64,000 nt of DNA from Oxyura jamaicensis (Eukaryota > Chordata > Aves > Anseriformes > Anatidae): NCBI RefSeq assembly GCF_011077185.1, contig NC_048893.1, forward strand, positions 187,040,799 through 187,104,798, in the 5' to 3' direction. Under the pieces are notes generated by a model. The model was not told where the DNA came from. It saw only the letters and a list, made by a program, of their open reading frames with translations, and searched no databases. Of the stretch, positions 13,401-25,400 are shown piece by piece. Positions within the stretch are counted from its first letter, which is position 1. The number at the start of each line of letters is the position of its first letter. The position numbers and the translations under genes are program-made.

Positions 13401-16400
13401 TGAAGCGGTAGAAAGAATGAACGCTGATTGCAGAAATAGTCACTTGTATTTTTCTGATGGGCTTTCATGTGATACAGCTGTAACAGGGCTGATGCTCCTT
13501 TTACATCTGTGTAGCTACACTGAACACAGTACCTCTGTATCACCCAGTGTGTGATTTGTGCCAGTGTAAATATGCAGAAAAGCATCAGTTCCGAGGTTAC
13601 CAAGAAATTGCTGCTGGCCAGCGTGCAAAATCTGCTTTTCCTCTGAGATAGATGGGAGTTTTGCAAGTCTCCAGCCAATCCAACCCAGACGATGACTGTT
13701 TCTCTCTGCACAGGCCACGAATATCCCTTTGGAATTAAGATAAGCCACATCCGTGACGCGATGCCCCATGGGTCGAAGCACTGTGCCTGCCCCCGGCAGC
13801 TTCAGGGATCCTTCCTGACAGAGCAGCTGCCCCAGGAGCTGCAGTGCCAATTCGTGCTGAAGCCCAGCCGCCTGGCCGAGTGCCCGCCGCTGCACGGTAC
13901 GTCGCCCTGCTCGCCAGCCTCCTTCCTCCAGAGCCTGCCCACGTCCTGGCTCTGCTGCAGGAAGCCAGCGCGCTGGGACAAGGGGTGGGAAGAGGAGAGG
14001 AGCAGGCAGATGTTTGCTCCAGCTGCACGGGGATTTTGCTGTGTAGTTCTCCTTGCTTTGAGCGTGCTGTTGCATGTGTGCCATTTTTGTAAGCTACATT
14101 TTGACAAGCCGCCTGTCAAGGGATTGCTCTAAAAGCAGCAAAAGAAAGACAAGATCTCTCCCCTGCAGTTTGTTTGTTTGTTTGTTTTTTTAAGTCTATA
14201 AGCTGAGCTGCTCCCTGCAGCCCTCGCTGTGCTCTGTAGCAAGGCAGGGTGGTTTTATGGTTCACAGTCAAGGCTTCACTTTGGCACAGAATTCCCAAAC
14301 AACACTTGGCAACATCCTTTATCTGAACAAGGTGCTAAACAAGCACCCACCTCCCTCAGCAGGACCCCTCACATGGCACAGCCTGGGCATGAATTTGAGA
14401 ACCTAGATGAAGTGAGTGAATACAACTTCTTTATTTCATTTCTCTCATTGAAATGAAGATAGTAATATTTTCTCCTTCCTTTGGCCTTGATCCTGCAAAA
14501 ATATGAGCACCTGCTCTCTGTTTAGCACTCTGTTGTCAATGACACAGTGACTGCTCGCTGCTCGTGAGTAAAACATGAGCTCTCCATCTTATAAAAAAAG
14601 GTAGAGAACAACTTTTTGCTCAGGCAGACAACAACAAGACAAGGGGGAATGGCTTTAAACTAAAAGAGGGGAGATTTAGATTAGGTATAAGGAGGAAATT
14701 CTTCACTCAGAGGGCGGTGAGGTCCTGGAACAGGCTGCCCAGCAAAGCTGTGGCTGCCCCATCCCTGGAGGTGTTCAAGACCAGGCTGGATGGGGCTTTG
14801 GGCAACCTGGGCTGGTGGGAGGTGTCCCTGCCCATGGCAGGGGGTTGGAACTGGGTGGTTCTTAAGGTCCCTTCCAACCCAGGCCATTCAGTGATTCTAT
14901 GAAAACAGATGAGTAGATCTTGACAGGACTGGGGCATTAGACTACAAACTCTGTACGATAAGGATGCATCCCACGATGTGTTTTTATTGTGCTTAACACA
15001 CCAGCACACTAAGCTTAATTAGGAGCTCTGCCCTAGCTCACCATTAATGACTGTATACTAATAAAAAGCACACTTCATTATCCTATGCAAGCCCCAATAG
15101 CCAAGATCTCCCACAAAGTATGGGTAGAATCCATTTGTAATGTTTTTAGAAATTAAATATAGCAAGGTTATATCAGTGCCTATTACAAATTATTCTGGAA
15201 ATTGATTGCATTTTATATAAATTAATTTCCTTTCCACGCTCCTTCATCCCCCCCGTCCCCGGTAATTTGTATCGTGTATTACTTCACGGCATATTTCAAG
15301 AATGAGGCAATCTAGCAAAGGGGTGTAATTAGGTTTACAGGCCCCGCTTGGCAGCTGACATTGACTGGCAAGAGAAAATAGGAATGCAAATCAGCCCCGT
15401 AAAGCCCCAGCGCAGATGTGTTGTCAGCAGCGCGGTGTGAGCCGCGGGAGGGGAGGCCGGGCTGGCGCTGGGGCAGCAGACGCCTGGGGCAGGCTGCGAG
15501 TTGTGCTCAGGGACGGGCTACACAGGAGGAGGAGAGGCTTTTTCTGGCTTTCATCCTTGGCTGGCAGAACCTTTCTGAGTGATGCACAGGTCTGGCTACT
15601 TGCAAACCAGATTATCGTGCTGCTCGGTGTGCTCTTCCTGCCTCCTCCTCACCTGTTTTGGTTTTGGAAAATGGAAAAGGGTGCCTGTGTGCAAGCCAAG
15701 GCTGTGATCTGGTTTGGGGCTTGTCTTCTGATCAGCGAGCCAGGAGCTGTGGTGTTGTTGGGGACCACCAGGCACAACACCACGTGCAGGGCAGTTCACA
15801 GGGAGAGGGGTCTGGGAGCCCACGCTTTGCTGCCCACATGCCGTGTAACCCTCCCTCCATCCCTCCAGAGAAATCCATACCAGACTGGGACAAGAGGCCT
15901 TACCTCCTCCTCAAGAAGTGATTGCTGTTCTGGGACTTACCTGAGCGCTGAGATTATTCTGTTTATATTTTCCTTAAAATGTGATAAAATCAGCAACTTG
16001 GAAACCGAGTTTGAGCAGCACCCCCAGCAAGGCTCTCAGCTGATGCCTGCAGCCATCTCACTGTAACCCTCACGCAGACATGGCACGTGCCCTTGGCAAG
16101 CTCAGAAGCGTCAGATTTTTAACCAAATGCCACCTGGCCAAGGGTGACATCTGCCCCGTGGTGGCGGTACCGCTGGGCTGGACACCCGGCCCTGGGGGCA
16201 GCAGGGGGAAGCCGCCCGGTTGTACCAGCGTGCCCCACGTTAGGCAGCCGTGTTTTATGAGCGTATGTCTAAAAATACTGTAAATATTGATTTGCCTGAA
16301 GTTCAACTCGAAAGAACTGGCTGCTGTCAGTGGCTCATCTGTTGTCCAAATTAATATTTAATCGTCTGTTAAAAGAGAAAGCAAAATGTAAGCAAGTTGG

Positions 16401-19400
16401 TCTCAATACAGAAAGGAGGTCTTTGAAAACTGTTTGAAAGGGATTTGGTCAGAAAGGCTGCTAGGTTTTTAAAGAGATCTGAGGTTTTATTGGGAAGTTT
16501 CTGGTTCATCTATGGGAAGAGGAAATGGCACTTGTGGGGCTGAGGCACTACCAGTGAATGGACTAAATTCCCTCAGATAAAATATGAGTAGAATTGATCC
16601 CTAGGCAGGTGGCTATTCTTGTGAGCTCTGAGCAGGATCTGCAACCAAAGTAGTGTTGCTTATTTTTCTGATTCTGAGCTTAGAATAATCAATCCCCTGT
16701 AGCAAGGCCTGGGGTGCAGTGCTGGTGTTCCCCTGTAGAGCTGTGCATCTGTCTTGGCTGAGAGGAGGCTGGACACCCAATGTAACTTTGCACAGATTCA
16801 AGAGAAGAAAGTTCTCGTCCTCCCTTTCTCATCTGCTCTTTACCCTGACACTTCTCAATCCCCTTCAATACAGGGATAGGAAACACATGAGTTCTGTTAT
16901 TGGGGAGTGTCGATGTTGTACGCGAGGTGGCATTTCACTGCTGTGCATTCGTTGTTGGTTTCTGTGCTGGTATGTTGAAGAACACCACACAAGATTTTCC
17001 TCCCGCCCCAGGAGAGCTGCATTTAAGCACAGTTTCCACTCGGTCACCTTGTCCATTTGGGCTTTGGCTTTCAGGAGTGGAACAAACAGTGAGAGACTTA
17101 AGAAAAGATTTTATTTTTTTTCATTTCTGCTATCCCTTTGTCTCCAAAACAGGACCTGTCCTTAATTTTTACTCCTGCCAGATCTACAGGGCTACCAGAA
17201 AAAAAGAAAAAAAGAAAAAAAGGAAGAAAAGAAAAACACCAAAATGTGTTTGTGACTGGGTGCCTAGAGCTGCAGGAGAGGCAAAACCACAGTCACATGC
17301 TCATGTCCTGTTCATCTGAAAGAAAAAATGTTGTTTTGAAAGTTTTTCTTGGTTATGTTTTCTCAAAACATGACATGTCAAATAAAGCCTTAGACATTGC
17401 CAAGCTTATATTTCATGAAGCTTTGGACTGCTTAAAATGTATATCCTCATTATTTTTTATGAAAAGAATTTTTCATCGGGCTTTAGCATTCATATGCTCA
17501 CATTTTGAGTTAAACTGTAACTTTTCATCCTGTAAACCTCTAATGAAAAGACTTCCACCCATTCCCGAAGGGAGCATGATCTTCCAGAATGGAATGATGT
17601 ATAAGAAAATATCACTTATTTGGGCTAAAAAAATGCATGTAACGAATCACAGGAGAAAAAAATGTGGTATGATACTGCAGCCCGTGCTTCTGCAAGCCTT
17701 GCTTCTACCCTCTGCCCTCCACAGCAGCAGAAAGCTGAATGTTTGACCAGGTGAAAGGACCAGCTAATAGAAAGGAGCATAGGGTAGGTGAGCTACTAAA
17801 TCAAAGCTGAGTGCCTTTGAAGACTTCTAGAAAAGGAGAAACATATTAGAATAAGTTTTTCCCAGTTAGCACTTCCATGGTAAATGGTGTCAACTCACCT
17901 TTAAAAGTAGCCCGTGCTTTTAGAAAGCATTTAACTCGCTGATGTTGAGAGAGGTCATGTTAAAAAACTCTTTGTGTCTGAACTCAGTATTTCCTTCTTC
18001 ATGCACTGCAAACAAGGGCTTCAATTAGCGGTGCTCTTTAGCTGTCTCATGAAATACATTAAAATAAATGAAGACAAATGGAGCCCATCAGTGTGCTGGC
18101 AGCATGCTGAAATGCCATCTGGAAAGTGTTGATCAAGGGGCAGGCAGAATCCCTGAGTCGTGGTCAGTAAGGACACGCTAGTTCTGTGGAGAGGAGAGCA
18201 AAGGTGGCAGCTTCTACTCGCCTGACGTCTCACCCAGTCGATGAGGGGGAATGGGCTAAAGTTGTGCCAGGGGAGGTTTAGGTTGGATATTTGGAAGAAC
18301 TTCTTTACTGAACGGGTTGTTAGTCACTGGAATAGGCTGCCCAGGGAAGTGGTTGAGTCACCATCCCTGGAGGTCTTTAAAAGACGTTTAGATGTAGAGC
18401 TTAGGGATATGGTTTAGTGGAAGACTTGTTAGTGTTAGGTCAGAGGTTGGACTGGGTGATCTTGGAGGTCTCTTCCAACCTAGGTGATTCTGTGATTCTG
18501 TGGTGTTACTTGTGGAGAGAGTAGCTGCTCTCCTGCATTGCCAGCGGAGCTAGGATGCCTCTGGACGCTCAGCCAAGGTGAGGGCAGTGGTGTTTATTTA
18601 CCCTTTTTTTCCAGAGAAGGTCTGTGGTCTGTAGCTGTGGGCAGGAAACAAGTCACTGGGCACAGGCCAGCTCCATGGGAAGCCACTGGGCTGAGGTTCA
18701 CCATCCTGCACTGAGGGGTAGGCACTGGTGCTGTGCTCTAGCCATGCAGTGCAGGTCTTGGTGAGCTTCTTATGACTGTGGGTAGGGCAGTGTAGTCTCC
18801 ACACACACACACAGGTATGCACGTGGTGGATTAGGCTGAGCCGGGTGCCAAGGAGTTGGTTTGGTTCATGTCATTTTTTCCTTTGAAACCATAGTAGCCA
18901 CCGCAAAACAAATACTGGAATTAGAATTGAAATGCATTTCTTCTAATAAACACCTCTCTCTTTTCCCAGACTTAAGCCAAAAGTCGTTTAAAAGGAAAAG
19001 ATCTATCATAAACTGGGCTTTTTGGCGTGGCCCAGGCACTCACCTGGACAACGTGCCCCTCTCCTCAACATCTGCTGCTCCTGGGAAGCTCTTTGGCCTC
19101 TTGCTAACAGCCATCTGTGAGGATGACAACCTGCCCAAACCTCTCTTGGTGAGTCCCAGGCTCAGCGCTGGCTCTTACAGTGGTGGAATTTCTTTGAGAA
19201 CATGGGGATGCAGTGTAAATGGGACACTGAAACTACTCAAGCAGAGCAAACAGAAGGAAGCCTCATTTATGCTTCCCAGCAAGAACTTTGGTTTTTAACA
19301 TACGCTGTGATCAGGCCTGGTCAGTACCAGACAGCCCGAGAAGTGTGTGGTGGGCTGACTGCTCCAGGCTGTTGCTTTTTTACAGCCCATGCTGTACGGC

Positions 19401-22400
19401 TGGCTCCCTAATCCTCACTCACACGGTGTAAATACACACCACGCTCATGCACACTTCTTAAACCACTCCCAAGGTCTCTGTAAAACCCCCGACTCCAATC
19501 AGGTTGTGCCTGCTGTCCAACGCAGGCAGCCGTTGCTTGCATAGAAATGCCTCCTGTCCTTAAGCAGAGAGTTTCAGAGCCTTTCTTGGAGGCATCCCAG
19601 CACTCTAGGTCCTCGCTTTTGAGCTGGCATTGCCACTGCAAAAATGGTTGGGATGGCTGGAGGCTTCAGGAACACCTCAGCATCTGCTCACTCTGTGTCG
19701 AGCAAGTGCTCATGCTGTGGGTGCCCAAAACTCCCTCTCCACCCAGTCCAGGGACATCAGAAATGTCCTAGAGCCCATCCTAGGCACAATTAAGATAGAC
19801 GTGTGGCATTTTTGGTCAGGAGGGTGTCCTGAGGACTGCCCTGTTTTTAATTCAGCAATTGAAACGTTTGTGGAGGGGGAGGGAGGAGCGCCCACCATGA
19901 TCCCTGCAGGATTGGGCCCTTCCTCTTAGCAGACTGCCTTCCAGCTGGCACAACTCGCCAGAACCCCACTGAAATCAGTGGGGTTACATCAGTTTATAGT
20001 AACAGATGGTTTGTCTTCAAGGCTTGTGCTTGGTATGCTGCGTTATCGTTGCCTGAATAGTGAATCATACCAGGACTTTTTGAGTTTTGCAATAGTGTTG
20101 GTTTTTAGTTCCTTTTGAGGGGAATTGTGCATTTTTATCATTTAGGTGATTTAAGTAAGCCTGCCAGAGATGGACTCGGTAAGAATCTGGCCTCTCTTTT
20201 TCTCCATCTAAGAGAGGAGCCAGTGCTGCCTTTTGGAAATTTTCCCAAAACATAAATATTCAGAAGTTTATATCTAAGCTACATCTAACATATCTAAGTT
20301 ACTAAGTATAGCATCAGGGCTTGGTAGACTTTGTGGTTTGAATCTTAAAACACCGTGTTTATGCCCAAAATATGACTTGCTTTTGATTTCTCATGCATCT
20401 CTGGAGAATGGAAAACTGCATCTGAGGTACTGTGTGGGATACACCTGCAAGAGAAGGGAAACATCAGGGGTGAATGCTGCAGGCATGTTTGATAGCCCTG
20501 CTGCAAAGCTCTACCCTCGCTTTCACAGCTGAAGGGCTCTCTTTTAGGCATTGCCACTCTGAATTGTCTGACACCATTAGTTTCATTCATGTGTTTTGGA
20601 TTAACTACTGTAAGAAGACCTCCCCCGTTTTATTTTGTGGGTATTTTATTCAAAATATGTTTTGAAAGTGTTTGTTCAGGCACTGGAACTCAGTCTGTTT
20701 TGACAGCAGTAAGTCTCTGCAAGGAAAATGGAAATGCTGACGGGAGTCCTGCTGCCACGAAAGGTGCTGCTCTGACGTGTCTGCACAGACATGAGTGGCT
20801 TTCCACTTCTGCAGAGTGAGAAGAAGCATTAAGAAAGTAAAGATGAGGAAAATAGTTTCCCTGAGGGATATCTGCATTGCTGTGTGTCAGGAAGACTGAC
20901 CTGAGAGGCCAGACTCTGAAAGAAGCCACAGGCTGCTGCTTAGCCATTACTGTCAGAGTAACTTGGCTTAATGATGACAGGTTCTCCCCCACCATCCCTT
21001 TTGATAAGTTGGTCCTCAGACCACTGCGTGCATGCACGTAGTTCAGAGACTGTCTGCGTGCATTTTCCTTCAAAAGAGACAACCATGACAAATCCCACAT
21101 TGCTCGGAACATGGCTGTGGAGAAGTGATCAGCGAGTCCGAGAGGCACCCCAAACGAGACTGCAGAGAAATAAACAGCCGGGAAAAATTGTGTCATCTTA
21201 TCTTGGGAGAGGTCTTTGATTTGAGCATTTCCTTTTCTGCTCATCTTCCTCTCTAATTTAGCAGAAGAAATCAGGTCCTCGTGTTACTTCAGAAGCTGGG
21301 CAGAAGTCTACTTGTTTCCTCTGAGCTGCTTGCAGGGTGCAATGCCACTCACAAGAAGCAGAAGGGGTAAAATCCAGCTCTGATGTGGAAATGCAGATGG
21401 GTATTAACAAAAGAAGCACTTCCCAGCTTGGATAGCATCTCCTTTGTTCAGACATCAGGCTGCTAAGTTGGAAAATAAGTCTTCTTCTCTGGTTGGTGCT
21501 AATATCAAACACACTGACGACTGTGGAGGATTTTATGTCTTCCTGCAAAGGGCGCTGCACTAGGCACACGGTAGCCTTTTCCCATACCACAGTGTTTATT
21601 TATTTCAATGACTTGGCTAAAACTTGGGCAGATCCTGGAAGAGATCATGCATGAGGTTCATGCTCTGCAGCGGTGGCATCGTGTTTTTGAAGGAACATTT
21701 TCCAAAATGGGTTCCCTGGACCATAGCTTTGCTGTGCAGTTTGGCATGGCCTGGAGGGAGCCTTGATTTGCATTTAACTTTGAGCTTTTTGAGGACTCAC
21801 AGGTTCTTGCCTGTGAAAAAAGTGGTAAACCACACTTCAGTGGTTGTGGACAATAAAATATGTCCCTGAGAAATCCTCTCTGCCTTTTGATTTTGTTTAG
21901 GACATGCTTTCCCTCCTTTACCAAGAAGGTCCTTCCACCGAGGGTATTTTCAGACGCTCTGGAAGTGCAAAAACCTGCAAAGAGCTCAAGGAGAAGCTTG
22001 ATGCGGGTGCCGAAGTGGACTTAGCCTGTGAATCCATATTTGTGACAGCATCTTTGTTTAAGGTATGTGAAGAATGTTCCTTTCTCCTTTTTTGTCTGAG
22101 AGCAGCACAGATCTTGGGCACAAACAAGTCGGACTTTTCACCAGGGACAAGCCAAGAAGGGACTTGCTAGGCTGAATTAAGGGTGGGCTGGCACATTAAC
22201 ATGAGGGTCACCAAAGGAAGCTGCCACTGAATTAGGATGGGGAAGAGGACTGGTCAGCTTGTTTTGCTGCCAGCTTTCCTGAGGTCTCAGTTACATCCTG
22301 GTCCTGTAACTCTCTTAATCTCTCCTTAAAGTCAATGAGATACTAGAAAGGCCAATTTGCAGACCTGTTTCTTTGTTCATCAGTAATACATTACACCATC

Positions 22401-25400
22401 GACCCTTGTGAACATATAGTGTTGCCTGAAATACTGGGGTTAATTTTCCCATGGATTATCTTTTCTTACAGACTTGTACGTTAAAAGCAATGTTGCTTGT
22501 GCAAAAAGCTTCACGCACCTTCTGCAGAACACCAGCCACAAGGAGCGTATTTCTTCTCACATTTTCTTACAGTACATCTGTTTTTGTATAGCTTTTAGCT
22601 TAAAAGAAATTATAATATCCATTCTCAAGCAAGCATCGCTTTGGGGGACTAGTTTTACCACAGAAAACCGTTCTTGCTGCCACATGAGAGGTTTTCATGG
22701 GTGAGACTTAGGCTGTTGCGTGTCTGCTGGTGGGTTTAGGGCACACAGGTAAGAGCATGGGGGCAGTCACCACGAGAGCAAATGCGCAGCATTTCATGCG
22801 CAGCATAGCTCCTCTTACCCTAACGTGTTTGGGAAGCTGGGATTTGGGCTTCTTCCCAAGCTGCAACAGTTTGCCTGCAAGTAGTTGAGGTATTTGGAGA
22901 CAGGAGCAGGAATACTATCCCAGACTGGTACCAATACTCCGTTATCAAAAAGGGCAAGGCAGGCAGGGATGCCTTGGAGTTCTTATTGTCTGGTGGGGTT
23001 GAAGGTTGTCATCTGAGGAGAATAAACAGGGGCTACAGATGGACTCTGTGATAAGTAAAGGCAGACAAACAGTATCAAAATAACTGACCCCAATGCAGGC
23101 GGGTTTTTTTAGTTCAGAAATAGCAGATGAAGCATCCCAATACCTCTGTTTTGATAGGAAAGGGTGAGGACAAGTCAGGAAAATAATGACTTTTAACAGA
23201 ATCCAAAGAACTTCTTTATCTCAGATGATTTTCCGATGTTTTTGGATGCCGTGTGGATCAAGATACTTGTCAGCTAGTGCTGTTCTACTGATATATATTC
23301 TTGTATCTGCATAAATTATTCCCGTTTCCTCCCACACTCCAGAACAGCTGTTCACGTTTTCTTCTTCTTTTCTCTGGATAAGGATTTTCTTCGCAACATC
23401 CCAGGCAGCATTTTGTCATCCCAGCTCTGTGATAAGTGGGTCTCTGTGATGGATCAAGGAAATAACGAAGAGAGGATAAAAAGCATCCAAAGGTAGAGTT
23501 ACTTATATTCTCCATATTCTCTTCCTGCAAAATCCCAAACATTCGATTTACAACCTGCAATTAAAAAAACACAACTTTAAATAGATTCTAAAAATATCTT
23601 TGCATATAACAGAGCATTTAAACTTACATTTATATTTAAGGGAGAGCCTGTATGGGGAAAATTTATGACTCTTTTGTCACACTTTTCTGCGTTTTGTGGA
23701 TGCCAGTAAATAAATGAAGTATTTTTTTTTATGAAAAAAATATTTATAATATTTATAAATGTGCTGTCCAAGATCTGGATTTCTGCCAGGTACCAAAGGC
23801 AGAGTCATCCACAGGGAACCTGGGCATGCTGGGTGACAGAGCAGCTGAAATCAGTTCCTCATATTTCCCCCTCATTCATCTCAAATTTTAGTGACCGTTT
23901 TGAAGCCAAGATGGATTGTAAATAAAACACTGGAGCATAGTGGCAAGGGAAGCCTACACACTTGAAGGTGATATAAAACAGAAAGTTGGCAAAGTTTCTG
24001 TCATGGGAAACAGCTTTGTATGCTAGCTGACCTCACGCATACTTCTGCACGTGTATACATACCTGTGGCAACTCGATGGTGGGTAGTGACAACGGATAGT
24101 TCACACTGAATAGTGAACTATCAGGCAACTTAAGTGAAATACAGTTTGATGTCATACATTGCGTGTATGACAGACTGTAATTTTAATTATCTGCTAGGGT
24201 ATTTTGTGGCATCCCAGGAAACTGTTTAGAGATGTGCTATAACGAGGGCAAGCAGCTGAGCAAGAATGCCTCATGGTCACACTACCTGCTTCAATTAGTG
24301 CACCGTGTTACCCTGTTCTGTATTTTCATGGTCTTGACTTGTGTGTATCTATGGAAAATGTTATCTTCAAAACTTTGATTTTTTTCCAGTCACTAATTTG
24401 AAGAATTACATTTGTATATGCTTTCAGGTTAATAGAGCAGCTCCCCAGAGCTAACGTTGTTCTCTTACGTTACATCTTTGGAGTACTACATGGTATAGAA
24501 ATGCGATCTGAAGAGAACCAGATGAACGCATTTAATCTAGCTATCTGCATTGCACCTAGCCTGCTCTGGCCTCCTGTTTCCTCCACTCCTGATATGGAAA
24601 GTGAATTCACAAAAAAGGTAGGAGACTGCAATGTACTAAGCAAAAATAATCATCTTCCTGTTCAGTCTGTTGGTTACAAATGTGGAAATAGTTAGTACCT
24701 CTTCAGATCCTCTTTCAGGGCTCCAGAAACATTCATCTATTCATTCTTGTAATCTGCCTGGGAGAAGGGGAAAGAGATCAAAAAGAGATGCCCAGTGCAT
24801 TAGCAGAGGACTTCTGTCACCAAAAAGATCTCCAGTTGTTGTAGCCTTGAACAGGACAGAGCAAAAATGGAAAATCTGTATACAAGAAGGACAGGAGTAT
24901 TTGAATCCTATTCCAGGGTAGAAAGGGACATAGGTGGGGACTGCAAAAGGTAGCAGGGAAGGAGACAGTGGGGAACGAAAGTCATCTGCCTTTACTGAAG
25001 AAGATGGAATTTGATGTGATGTGGGGAAACACTTGGTAAAAACAACTCTAGAGGCAGGGCATAGCAGGAAAGATGGGATGGCACCTCAGGAGATGCTACC
25101 TTGCTCTCCCTGGCTCCCGCTGTTCCCCCTGTGGAGCCACATCCCTTTGTGCCATGGCTCAGTGTGCTGGGATTGCTCACAGGGATAGCTTGTGGCAAGA
25201 GCCCCAGGCTGGCCCACCACAGGGAGGTCTGCTGCGAGTCATCTGGGGTAAGCCTCTGCATTGAGACTGTGTTAATCAGGGCACTTCATGGGTGGCAGTT
25301 GCTCGTGTTCTTCCCCTGCATGGTGTGTTTGCCCTGAATGTGACAATGAAAGAAGTAACAGGACATCTCTCTGCCATTGCTTTGTTGCAGATTTCTAGTC

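Larger units (their letters stand above)
13897..18969. other. ARHGAP20 intron with two sense CR1 copies
   Basis: Contains CR1 fragments at 14640 and 18240, a small GC- and CpG-rich patch near 15410-15520, an A-rich AAAAAG stretch at 17197-17240 and a short CA run near 18799-18812. Open frames of about 200 codons (15416-16066 and 17138-17746) lack recognisable domains and are treated as chance. Confidence 0.6.

Noticed and set aside
13515..14119. Long minus-strand and shifted-frame open frames
   Set aside because: They are shadows of the GC-rich ARHGAP20 exon at 13714-13896 and its surroundings.
15416..16066. 216-codon open frame on the + strand
   Set aside because: It lies in a GC-rich patch of an ARHGAP20 intron, has no recognisable domain and overlaps other open frames on both strands. 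GC-rich DNA has few stops by chance.
17138..17746. 202-codon open frame on the + strand
   Set aside because: The Lys-rich beginning is only the AAAAAG simple repeat, and the rest has no family resemblance.
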